In this document: one piece after another, positions 33,964-41,267 of the stretch
Position numbering within the stretch: position 1 is the stretch's first letter
Layout: the number at the start of each line of letters is the position of its first letter
Assembly: GCF_021789175.1 (NCBI RefSeq)
Contig: NZ_CP084560.1
Location: 4,500,407 to 4,564,406 of the forward strand
Origin: Arthrobacter sp. FW306-2-2C-D06B
GTDB lineage: Bacteria; Actinomycetota; Actinomycetes; Actinomycetales; Micrococcaceae
Direction of reading: 5' to 3'
DNA length: 64,000 bases
Made by a program: the position numbers and the translations under genes
Notes under the pieces: generated by a model
What the model saw: the letters and a program-made list of their open reading frames with translations, nothing else
The model's database searches: none
What the model was told of the DNA's origin: nothing

Positions 33964-35270
33964 GGAGACGCCTCCGAAGCCGGGTTGCCAGTCCCCAACG
34001 GCAGCCGGATTGCCACCACGGTCCCCTCGCCGGGAGCCGACTCGACGTCGAGCGTTCCGTTCAGGGCAGCGAGCCGCTCGCGCAGGCTTTTGAGCCCGAC
34101 GCCGGTTCCGTCACCGCGGGTTGGCTCGGCAGCGGCCGCTACGGGATCGAAGCCCGCGCCGTCGTCGAACACGTCCATGGTCACCTCGGCGTCCAGGAAG
34201 GACAGGGTGACGACGGCGGTGCTCGCCTGGGCATGCGCCCACACGTTCGCGAGGGAAGACTGAGCCGCCCGCAACAAGGTGGTTTGGTAGGGGTTGGGAA
34301 GCGCCACCGGCGTGCCCTGGAGCTCGAAGCGGCAATGCAACGTGGCTCCGCGTGCGGCGGCCTCGGCCTCGGTCTTGGTGCACAGGCGCCGGAGAGTGCC
34401 TGCCAGGCCGGACTCGGCCAGCTCAGGGGATCCGAGTCCGCGGACGAAATTGCGTGCCTCCGCCAGGTTGCCGGCTGCTGTCTCCCGGACTGTCCTGAGG
34501 CGGTCGCGGGCCGCGGCGTTGTCACCGGCCTCGAGGGCCTTCTCCGCCGAGCGCCCCATCAGGACGATGCTTGAGAATCCCTGCGCCAGGGTGTCGTGGA
34601 TTTCGCGGGCGAGTCTTTCGCGCTCGGCAAGCGCGCCGGCGTCGTGCTGGCTGCGTGACAGCTCGGCCCGGGTGCGGCGCAATTCCTCGGCGGCAAGTCG
34701 TTGGTTCTCCGCCTCGACGTACAGCGCCCGATACGCCAGGCCGGTGACAACCGCGAAGGCGGCCCCGAAAACAGGCCCGAGGACCATGGCAAGTTGCAAG
34801 GCATCCGCCCCGGCACCACGGTTATGGAACCACATGGCCGCAATCAGGAGTGCGGTGCTGGCCGCTATGGCGGGCAGGGCGACGCGCCGCGGGAGGATAT
34901 GCAGTTGCAGGAAGAACAACGGGAAAGCTATCCAAGCGAAGTCCGGACTGATGAGCATGAGCAACAGCCACAGGAAACCGACGACGGCGAGCCACCAGCG
35001 CGCGTAAGGCTTCGGGTCGAAACGATCGGAATTGGCAGCGTGTCGCTTTTCGAGGACCGTCCCCGCAAGGTAGACGCCGGCAAGAAACAGGGCAAGTAAC
35101 AGACCCGCCCAGGTGGCGAATGACGAAAGTCCCGCGACCGCAAGCCTGACGACTGCCACCAACAAAAGCACCGCAAAACCGACATGCAGGCTGACGCGCA
35201 GGACACGCAAAATCACGGCGGACCCACTGGGATACTGCGCGGTGGCTTGCGGCAAATCGTCTCCCTGCAT
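33960..35270 (-). CDS. Sensor histidine kinase (ChrS/HrrS-like, heme sensing suggested)
   Basis: A 436-residue sensor kinase. Six transmembrane helices occupy about residues 20-200. A coiled segment (YVEAENQRLAAEELRRTRAELSRSQ) precedes the HisKA_3 box RERLAREIHDTLAQGFSSIVLMG, and the HATPase domain ends DDGAGFDP and GVGLKSLRERLAALNG. ATG 35270 is preferred; a longer frame to 35402 would run across the operator dyads. The AREIHDTLAQGFSSIVL block and the short six-helix sensor are as in corynebacterial heme sensors, but the ligand is an inference. Confidence 0.9.
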   Translation of the reverse strand: MQGDDLPQATAQYPSGSAVILRVLRVSLHVGFAVLLLVAVVRLAVAGLSSFATWAGLLLALFLAGVYLAGTVLEKRHAANSDRFDPKPYARWWLAVVGFLWLLLMLISPDFAWIAFPLFFLQLHILPRRVALPAIAASTALLIAAMWFHNRGAGADALQLAMVLGPVFGAAFAVVTGLAYRALYVEAENQRLAAEELRRTRAELSRSQHDAGALAERERLAREIHDTLAQGFSSIVLMGRSAEKALEAGDNAAARDRLRTVRETAAGNLAEARNFVRGLGSPELAESGLAGTLRRLCTKTEAEAAARGATLHCRFELQGTPVALPNPYQTTLLRAAQSSLANVWAHAQASTAVVTLSFLDAEVTMDVFDDGAGFDPVAAAAEPTRGDGTGVGLKSLRERLAALNGTLDVESAPGEGTVVAIRLPLGTGNPASEASP

Positions 35271-35331
35271 GCCCTCCAGCGTAGCCTCGCCCGCCGACAC
35301 TTTTGCCCCGATTCCGCGGTATCCGGGCCCA

Positions 35332-35362
35332 ATCAACCAAAAGGTTGATCCGCGGGTCAACC
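35332..35362. promoter_or_regulatory. Dyad operator between two-component system and HrtBA-like genes
   Basis: ATCAACC (35332-35338) pairs with GGTTGAT (35343-35349) over a 4-bp AT spacer, and a further GGTCAACC palindrome-like word lies at 35355-35362. It sits in the 194-bp divergent region between the kinase and permease starts, where a NarL-type regulator would act on both promoters. The regulator assignment is an inference. Confidence 0.5.
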
Positions 35363-35464
35363 AAGGCGATCGGATGAGTCCATCCACCTCCTGATGTTTC
35401 ACGCGCCAACTGCCCGGAGAGTTGAAACCGGACCAGAAGATCGCCTCCGAACCAAAGGAATTCC

Positions 35465-36556
35465 ATGTTTCTCGCAGTGCGCGACATCCGCTTCGCCAAG
35501 GGCCGCTTCGCCCTCATGGGATGCGTCGTCGCCCTCATCACACTCCTTCTCGTCATGCTCTCCGGACTGACCGCGGGCCTCGGCAACCAGTCGACGTCGG
35601 CCATTGCAGGCCTTCCAGCGCAGCAAATCGCCTTCGGCGCGCCCGCCGGGGGCGAGGCCAAGGCGTCTTATACGGAATCGGAAGTGTCCAACAAGCAGCT
35701 CGAAGCCTGGCGGAACCGGCCGGGTGTTGCTTCTGCCGAAGCCGTGGGTATCAGTCAGACGCGGTTCCAGTCGCTCGATTCCTCCAATAATGCCGCGGGC
35801 ACAGCCAACGTCGCGGTCTTCGGGGCCGACGGCGGCATCTCGCCGGTGGCGGTCAAGGACGGCGAGGTGGTGGTCGGGGAGTCCTTGGCGAAGGAACTCA
35901 AGCTGACTATCGGGACCCGCGTGACCGTAGGCGGTACCAACCTGACGGTTTCGGCCGTCACCAGGGACGAGTGGTATTCGCACACCGGAGTCGTCTGGAC
36001 CTCCCTGCCTACATGGCAGAAACTCGCACATATTCCTGCCGGGGCATCCATCGGAACGGTCCTCGCGGTGACGTACGACGCCGGTGCCTCCGTGGACCTC
36101 GACGCCGCCAATGCGGTGGCCGGGACTGTCAGCGCCACCCCGAGCGGCTCATTCCAGGCCCTCGGCTCCTACAAGAGCGAAAACGGCTCCCTGATGCTCA
36201 TGCAGGCTTTCCTCTACGGCATCTCGGCGCTTGTCATCGTGGCTTTCCTGACCGTCTGGACTGTTCAGCGAATACGGGACATCGCGGTGCTCAAGGCTAT
36301 GGGCGCCTCGTCGGGCTACGTGGTGCGGGACGCGCTGGTCCAAGCGGGAATCGTCCTGCTCGCCGGCGCGGGACTGGGTGGCGGCCTAGGCATGCTGGGC
36401 GGCTTCTTCGCCGCCAAGGCGGCCCCGTTCCTCGTGACTCCGCTGACTACGCTCGTCCCGATTGCCGGGATCGTGATCCTCGGCCTTGGCGGTGCAGCGG
36501 TTGCCGTACGCAGCATCACCCGAGTGGATCCGCTGATCGCCCTCGGCGGCAACTAG
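35465..36556 (+). CDS. HrtB-like ABC transporter permease (FtsX domain)
   Basis: A 363-residue permease: an N-terminal helix (GRFALMGCVVALITLLLVMLSG), a large extracytoplasmic domain (about 45-235) and three C-terminal helices (FLYGISALVIVAFLTVW and following) with AVLKAMGASSGYVV between them. The N-terminal MFLAVRDIRFAKGRFALMG is the HrtB/DevC type. With the ATPase encoded 39 bp downstream it would export a hydrophobic compound; heme is likely because of the divergent kinase/regulator pair, but the substrate is not proven here. Confidence 0.9.
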   Translation: MFLAVRDIRFAKGRFALMGCVVALITLLLVMLSGLTAGLGNQSTSAIAGLPAQQIAFGAPAGGEAKASYTESEVSNKQLEAWRNRPGVASAEAVGISQTRFQSLDSSNNAAGTANVAVFGADGGISPVAVKDGEVVVGESLAKELKLTIGTRVTVGGTNLTVSAVTRDEWYSHTGVVWTSLPTWQKLAHIPAGASIGTVLAVTYDAGASVDLDAANAVAGTVSATPSGSFQALGSYKSENGSLMLMQAFLYGISALVIVAFLTVWTVQRIRDIAVLKAMGASSGYVVRDALVQAGIVLLAGAGLGGGLGMLGGFFAAKAAPFLVTPLTTLVPIAGIVILGLGGAAVAVRSITRVDPLIALGGN

Positions 36557-36595
36557 GCCATTCCGAACAGTTAATATTCCACGAAAGGCATATTC

Positions 36596-37294
36596 ATGAA
36601 CTCCACATTAAACCTCGTCAACGTCACCCTGGAATACCCCGACGGGGACTCCACCCTCAAGGCCCTGGACGCGGTGGATCTCCGCGTCGACGCAGGTGAA
36701 TTCTTTTCCCTCGTGGGGCCGTCCGGCTCTGGGAAGTCCTCGCTTCTGGCGGTGGCTGCAACACTGGTCCGGCCAGGTTCCGGGCTCGTCATCATCGACG
36801 GCACGGATGCCACCGGGCTCAAGGACACTGAACTCACTTCCCTGCGCCGGGAAAAGGTGGGCATCATCTTCCAGCAACCCAACCTCCTGCCCTCCCTGAC
36901 CGCCGTCGAGCAGCTGATCATCGGAGACCATTTCCGGGGGAAGCCGGCCGCTAAGGCACGAAAGCGCGCTACGGAACTGCTCGACGTCGTCGGGCTCGGG
37001 ACTTCACTCAACAAGCGGCCGCACCAGCTCTCCGGAGGCCAGCGGCAGCGCGTAAACATCGCGAGGGCGCTCATGGGCCAGCCCAGGGTGCTGCTTGTCG
37101 ACGAGCCGACGGCTGCCTTGGATCACGAGCGCAGTGAATCGATCGTGCGGCTTCTGCGGCAGGTCACGGACGAATTCTCGACGGCGACCGTCATGGTCAC
37201 GCACGACACCGAGTTTCTGCCGCTCACCGATTCGGTCGCGACCATGCGGGACGGGCGCCTCGGTTCCGGCGTACCCGTCGGCCCAACCAACTAG
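36596..37294 (+). CDS. HrtA-like ABC transporter ATP-binding protein
   Basis: A 232-residue ATPase. Walker A is GPSGSGKSSLL, the Q-loop is IFQQPNLLPSL, the signature is LSGGQRQRVNIARAL, Walker B is VLLVDEPTAALDHERS and the switch His is in MVTHDTEFLP. It is of the LolD/MacB/HrtA type and pairs with the permease upstream. GAAAGG lies 10 nt before the ATG. An IS481-family element is inserted 22 bp after the stop, so the gene is intact but its natural downstream hairpin is split. Confidence 0.93.
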   Translation: MNSTLNLVNVTLEYPDGDSTLKALDAVDLRVDAGEFFSLVGPSGSGKSSLLAVAATLVRPGSGLVIIDGTDATGLKDTELTSLRREKVGIIFQQPNLLPSLTAVEQLIIGDHFRGKPAAKARKRATELLDVVGLGTSLNKRPHQLSGGQRQRVNIARALMGQPRVLLVDEPTAALDHERSESIVRLLRQVTDEFSTATVMVTHDTEFLPLTDSVATMRDGRLGSGVPVGPTN

Positions 37295-37311
37295 TCCCCA
37301 CCGCCACCCAA

Positions 37312-38310
37312 CTAGCTGTACTGCCCAGGGAGGTTGGTCAACCGGCTGAGGGGTGGTTTGTTCCCGGTGGCGGTGTGGGGCCTGTGGTGATTGTAGTAGT
37401 GGATCCAGGCCGGTAGGGCGTCGCGGCGTGCTGTTTCGGTGGGGTAGAACTTGGCGTAGGCCCAGCCGTCGTTGAGGGTGCGGTGGAACCGTTCGATCTT
37501 GCCGTTGGTTTGGGGCCGGTAGGGTCGTGTGCGTTTCGGTGTGATGCCCAGTTCCTCGCAGGCGTGGGTCCAGGCCTTGGAGACGTAGGCGGATCCGTTG
37601 TCGGAGAGCACCCGTTTGGTGGTGATGCCGCGGTCGGCGAACCAGGCCACGGCGCGGCGCAGCACGGCGATCGCGGTTACGGCCTTCTCGTTGTGGTGGA
37701 TCTCGGCGTAGGCCACCCGGGAGTAGTCATCGATGACGGTGTGCACGTAGGCGGTGCCGTTGCGGGGGTGTTTGCCCGAGCGGGGCAGGCCGTTGCGGCT
37801 GGCTGAGGCCCGGGAGTTCTTCCCGCCTTCTTGCCGGCCGAGGTATCGGTGGCCTCCGCCGTCGGGGATGTTGCCGAACTTGGTGACGTCGACGTGGAGC
37901 AGCTCTCCCGGGGATTGGTGTTCATAGCGGCGGATTGGTTCGCCGGTCACCCGGTCGATGTAGCGCAGCCTGTTGATCCGGCAGCGGACCAGGACTGCGT
38001 GAACAGTTGACGCCGCGATTCCCAGCCTGCCGGCGATCTGCACCGGTCCCAGTCGTTTGCGCCACCGAAGTGCCACGATGCGTTTCACCAACGCCTGCGG
38101 TGTCCTGGCCGGGCTATGGTGCGGCCGTGAGGACCTGTCCTGCATGCCCGCGGCTCCGTGGTCGAGGTAGCGCTGGACCCAGCGCTTGGCCGTGGGCCAG
38201 GACACCATGAACATCTTCGCTGCCTCGGAGATCGTCCAGTGCTCGTGGACGACCAATTTGGCGAGCTTCAAACGGGTTTTTGAGGTCAGTGTTGCGTTAG
38301 CGTGGGACAC
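37312..38310 (-). CDS. IS481-family transposase
   Basis: A 332-residue DDE transposase. The N-terminal HTH (about 25-50, WTISEAAKMFMVSWPTAKRW) is followed by a second HTH-like region (about 88-112) and the RNase-H-fold core: D141 (LLHVDVTKFG), D237 (LSDNGSAY) and E273 (NGKIERFHRTL), then the typical WIHYYNHHRPHTA. The start is GTG, preceded by AGGAGG. The frame runs through the left terminal repeat, and its stop codon TAG lies in the flanking target duplication, outside the element. The gene is intact, so the element may be active. Confidence 0.95.
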   Translation of the reverse strand: MSHANATLTSKTRLKLAKLVVHEHWTISEAAKMFMVSWPTAKRWVQRYLDHGAAGMQDRSSRPHHSPARTPQALVKRIVALRWRKRLGPVQIAGRLGIAASTVHAVLVRCRINRLRYIDRVTGEPIRRYEHQSPGELLHVDVTKFGNIPDGGGHRYLGRQEGGKNSRASASRNGLPRSGKHPRNGTAYVHTVIDDYSRVAYAEIHHNEKAVTAIAVLRRAVAWFADRGITTKRVLSDNGSAYVSKAWTHACEELGITPKRTRPYRPQTNGKIERFHRTLNDGWAYAKFYPTETARRDALPAWIHYYNHHRPHTATGNKPPLSRLTNLPGQYS

Positions 38311-38432
38311 GAAGGCCTCCTGGGTGAGCAGCGGTTCTTAGACAGCTCCACTCCACACCGGGAGGCCTTCGTCATGCCGGAAATCTATGCCGTGTTCTCA
38401 CACGACTTCAACCAATGTCCCTGGGCAGTACA
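37317..38432 (-). mobile_element. IS481-family insertion sequence, 1116 bp
   Basis: The ends are TGTACTGCCCAGGGA (37317) and its exact reverse complement (ending 38432): a 15-bp perfect terminal inverted repeat, with TTGGT matching again after 2 bp. ACTAGC is duplicated on both sides (37311-37316 and 38433-38438), a 6-bp target site duplication; the repeat can be read as 8 bp (AACTAGCT) if the ends are set one base further in. It carries one transposase gene and nothing else. The target was a hairpin repeat of the same family as copy A at 25151. Confidence 0.93.
38311..38370. promoter_or_regulatory. Inverted repeat sequestering transposase ribosome binding site
   Basis: GAAGGCCTCC (38311-38320) and GGAGGCCTTC (38361-38370) are perfect complements on either side of a 40-nt loop. 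On the transposase mRNA the inner arm contains the AGGAGG of the transposase start. Transcripts entering from outside the element would fold this hairpin and hide the site, a known way for insertion sequences to resist chance activation. Folding is inferred. Confidence 0.5.
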
Positions 38433-38491
38433 ACTAGCTCGCATTAGATGTCGTTTTGAGCCCTCAAAACGACATCTTTTGCGAGTCAGTT
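38433..38491. repeat. Long-stem hairpin repeat, copy B (split by the IS element)
   Basis: AGATGTCGTTTTGAG (38446-38460) pairs exactly with 38463-38477, and the flanks GCATT.../...GCGAGTCAGTTGG match copy A. The left arm, CCACCCAACTAGC, was separated by the insertion and is now at 37304-37316. Without the element, the hairpin would lie between the HrtA-like gene and the HxlR gene, two convergent genes, as copy A does. Confidence 0.7.
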
Positions 38492-38508
38492 GGCGAAGGC
38501 CGGAAGGG

Positions 38509-38901
38509 TCAGTCGCGGATCAAAGCGTCGTCCTGGGCATCGTCATAGGCATCGCGGGCCTTGAGAATGCTGGGCACGTGGTCCTCCGCCCAGAGACGCA
38601 AGAGGGTCAACGGCTCCAACAGGGAAGCTCCAAGCTCGGTCAGTTCATAGTCGACGCGCGGGGGCACCTGCGCGTGGACCGTCCGGGTGATGAGACCGTC
38701 GCGCTCCAGGGTGCGAAGGGTCTGGGTGAGCACCTTGGGCGTCACCACGTGGACCATCTTGCGAAGCTCGGAAAAACGGATGGGGCCGTCCGCGAGGACC
38801 TGGACCACCAACGAGGCCCATTTGTCGCCGATGCGCTGAAAGACCACTCGAGACGGGCAATCAGGGTCGAGGATGTTCGCCGGCAGGTCATTGGTATCCA
38901 T
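38509..38901 (-). CDS. HxlR family transcriptional regulator
   Basis: A 130-residue winged-helix regulator: CPSRVVFQRIGDKWASLVVQVLADGPIRFSELRKMVHVVTPKVLTQTLRTLERDGLITR is the HxlR core (about 20-80). The Cys at about 15 is the redox-sensing position in quinone-responsive relatives such as YodB, so redox sensing is possible. ATG 38901 follows AAAGGAAC by about 13 nt; the frame extends to 38937, but without a site. It diverges from the SDR gene over a shared operator (38930-38946). Confidence 0.9.
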   Translation of the reverse strand: MDTNDLPANILDPDCPSRVVFQRIGDKWASLVVQVLADGPIRFSELRKMVHVVTPKVLTQTLRTLERDGLITRTVHAQVPPRVDYELTELGASLLEPLTLLRLWAEDHVPSILKARDAYDDAQDDALIRD

Positions 38902-38929
38902 GAGGTAACTAAGTTCCTTTGAAGCTCTC

Positions 38930-38946
38930 AGTATCAATTAGATACT
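38930..38946. promoter_or_regulatory. HxlR-type operator
   Basis: AGTATC (38930-38935) and GATACT (38941-38946) form a perfect inverted repeat with a 5-bp AT-rich spacer, midway between the divergent HxlR and SDR genes. A second GATATT word follows at 38952. This is the size and AT-rich character of HxlR-family sites; the binding protein is inferred from the neighbour. Confidence 0.6.
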
Positions 38947-38983
38947 GTTTTGATATTGCAAGGATAGCAACCCAAGGAGAGTC

Positions 38984-39589
38984 ATGAAAATCGCAGTTTA
39001 CGGCGCCACTGGCATGGTCGGAAGCCAGATCGTCAACGAATCCCTCACCCGCGGCCACGAAGTCACCGCCATCTCCCGCAAGGGTTCAGAGGTTGCCGGA
39101 GCGAAGGCCCTCGCCGCCGATCAAGCGGATGGCCAGAGTTTCGCGGCGATCGCCAAAGAGCACGACGCCGTCATCCTCGCCACCGGCCCGAGCCGCACCG
39201 GCGGTGACCACGGAGAATGGCTTGCGGCAATGGACACCGCCTACAGCAACGCCGAAGGCACGCGCCTGATGATCGTCGGCGGCGCAGGCACGCTGGAGAT
39301 CGACGGCGTCCGCCTCCTCGATTCGCCCGACTTCCCCGAGGTCTACAAGGCCGAGGCCACCACCGCGGCCGCAGCTTTCGCCGCCGTCAAGGAAGCTCCC
39401 GAGAGCCTGGACTGGACCGTACTCGCGCCCGCGCCCGTCATCCAGCCAGGTGAGCGCACGGGAAAATACTCCACTGCCACGGATTCTCCTGCCGGCAACA
39501 CCATCTCCACCCAGGACTATGCGGTCGCCATGTTGGACGAAATCGAAACTCCGGCCCACCGCCGCGCCCGTTTCACCGCAGCCAACTAA
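38984..39589 (+). CDS. NAD(P)-binding atypical SDR (NmrA-like)
   Basis: A 201-residue Rossmann-fold protein. The dinucleotide motif is YGATGMVGSQIVNE at the N-terminus, and the core contains HDAVILATGPS and LMIVGGAGTLEIDG. It lacks the YxxxK pair of classical SDRs, so it is an atypical, NmrA-like member, perhaps a redox sensor or a small oxidoreductase; HxlR regulators often sit beside such genes under quinone or aldehyde stress. AGGAGAGTC stands before the ATG. The reaction is unknown. Confidence 0.88.
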   Translation: MKIAVYGATGMVGSQIVNESLTRGHEVTAISRKGSEVAGAKALAADQADGQSFAAIAKEHDAVILATGPSRTGGDHGEWLAAMDTAYSNAEGTRLMIVGGAGTLEIDGVRLLDSPDFPEVYKAEATTAAAAFAAVKEAPESLDWTVLAPAPVIQPGERTGKYSTATDSPAGNTISTQDYAVAMLDEIETPAHRRARFTAAN

Positions 39590-39593
39590 CCCA

Positions 39594-39813
39594 ACGCTCG
39601 CTCACCTATGACCGTCAATTTCCCAACGCTCGCTCACCTATGACGGCCCAACTCCGGACGCTCGCTCACATATGACGGCCCAACTCCGGACGCTCGCTCA
39701 CCTCTGGATGAACACACGGATCCCTTGGATACCTGAGCGAGCGAGCGTCCGGGAAAATGGGCACATATGTGAGCCAGCGTCGAGGAAAAAAGGCAGATAT
39801 GTGAGCGAGCGTC
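39594..39813. repeat. Inverted array of CGCTCGCTCAC repeats, array 2
   Basis: Four units in forward orientation (39594, 39625, 39657, 39689, the type ACGCTCGCTCACCTATGA) are followed by three in reverse (about 39733, 39765 and 39798). The middle two forward units sit in a 30-bp direct repeat beginning ATGACGGCCCAACTCCGG. It fills the 232 bp between the SDR gene and the convergent FAD oxidoreductase gene, so a role in transcription termination is possible. The unit is shared with array 1 and the copy at 31177. Confidence 0.85.
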
Positions 39814-39821
39814 GGGGGAGG

Positions 39822-41267
39822 TTAACTGCCCAGGCCAAGCCCGGGTATCTGCAGTCTGAACATGTCCTTCAAGGCATATTTCGCAGCGTGATACCCGGGC
39901 ATTCCTGTTACTCCGGGCCCTGGGGGCGTTGAGGATGAACACAGATACACCCCTGGAATCGGCGTCCGCCATGGCACCGTCGAAAACACGGGACGCTGCA
40001 CCAATCCCCGAGGGTCCATCAGTCCTGCACTAAAGTCTCCGCCAACATAGTTCGCGTTGTATTCCGCCAAGCCTGCCGCTGTCATCGTTTTCCAGCCGAT
40101 CACCACGTCGCGGAAGCCGGGCGCGAATTCCTCAATCCTGGAGATGACCGCCTCGGCCATGTCCACAGTCGATCCTTTGGGCACGTGGCAATAGGACCAG
40201 AGAATGTGCCGCCCGACGGGAGCGCGCCCGGGATCCACAATGGATGGCTGGGCAACGAGGATGTAGGGCTTCGCGGGATGTCGGCCGGCCGCTACCAGGT
40301 TCTCGGCCTCGGCCATGGCGCCACGCGTGCCACCGACATGGACCGTCCCGGCGGCGGTCAGACCTTGAGCTGCCCAGGGCACCGGCCCGGAGAGGATGAA
40401 ATCCACCTTGCACGCTGCATTCCCGAACCGGAATGCTTCCAGCGACCGCCTATAGCGGTCGGGAATCGCCGAACCGGCCATACGCAGCAGTCCAGGCGGC
40501 GCAACGTCCAACAGGATGGCCTTCGCGGGGCGCAGCTCTTCGAGGGAATGGATCTGCACGCCGGTCTCAATCACTCCGCCGTGGGCCTCGATGTCCCGGA
40601 CCATGGCCTCCGCTATAGCCACAGAGCCACCAACGGGAATAGGCCACCCGCCGGCATGAGCCAACGCCCCCAGGAGGAGTCCCGCCCCCGCGGCGGCGAG
40701 CGAAGGAAGCGGCCCCACAGCGTGCGCCGCGACCCCGGTCAGGAGTGCGGGAGCCGCTTCCCCCGAGAAGCGCCGGTTCCACCACGGCGAACCCTGCTCC
40801 AGGGTCGCCAACCCAAGTCGTAACGCCGCCACCGGATCGGCCGGGATCCTCAGCAGTTGGTTCTGCGTCACGTCCAGCACCCCGTCCAGCCGCTCCACCA
40901 GCGGTCCCATCAGGCGGGTGAAAGCAGATCCGTCAGGCCCTAGCTCAGAAGCGGTCCGCTCCAGCGAGCGATACGCGAGGGCTGCCCTGCCGCCGTCGAG
41001 CGGAGTTCCGTATTGGACTTCCGGCAAGCGCAGCTCCACGCGCCGCTCGAGTTCAAACTCCCGGAAGAAGCGCGAAGCCAGGGCCATCGGATGGACCGCG
41101 GAACATACATCGTGGACGTGCCCCGGTTTCAGCAGCTCAGCTGTCCGTGTTCCCCCACCGATCGTCTCGGCGGCCTCATACACCCGCACAGCCAGACCCG
41201 CCCGGGCCATGACTACCGCGGCGGCCAAGCCGTTAGGTCCGGAGCCGACGACGGCGACCTCAGCCAT
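39822..41267 (-). CDS. Phytoene dehydrogenase-like FAD-dependent oxidoreductase
   Basis: A 481-residue flavoprotein of the CrtI/COG1233 family. FAD binding is seen at the N-terminus (VAVVGSGPNGLAAAVVMARAGLAVRVYEAAETIGGGTRTAEL) and the C-terminus (YLCSSSTPPGPGVTGMPGYHAAKYAL). Family members desaturate or isomerise carotenoids or related polyenes; no other carotenoid genes lie here. ATG 41267 overlaps the GT87 gene's stop by 8 bp, giving a coupled two-gene unit. A longer frame up to 41360 lies inside the neighbour and is not used. The function is unknown. Confidence 0.88.
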   Translation of the reverse strand: MAEVAVVGSGPNGLAAAVVMARAGLAVRVYEAAETIGGGTRTAELLKPGHVHDVCSAVHPMALASRFFREFELERRVELRLPEVQYGTPLDGGRAALAYRSLERTASELGPDGSAFTRLMGPLVERLDGVLDVTQNQLLRIPADPVAALRLGLATLEQGSPWWNRRFSGEAAPALLTGVAAHAVGPLPSLAAAGAGLLLGALAHAGGWPIPVGGSVAIAEAMVRDIEAHGGVIETGVQIHSLEELRPAKAILLDVAPPGLLRMAGSAIPDRYRRSLEAFRFGNAACKVDFILSGPVPWAAQGLTAAGTVHVGGTRGAMAEAENLVAAGRHPAKPYILVAQPSIVDPGRAPVGRHILWSYCHVPKGSTVDMAEAVISRIEEFAPGFRDVVIGWKTMTAAGLAEYNANYVGGDFSAGLMDPRGLVQRPVFSTVPWRTPIPGVYLCSSSTPPGPGVTGMPGYHAAKYALKDMFRLQIPGLGLGS

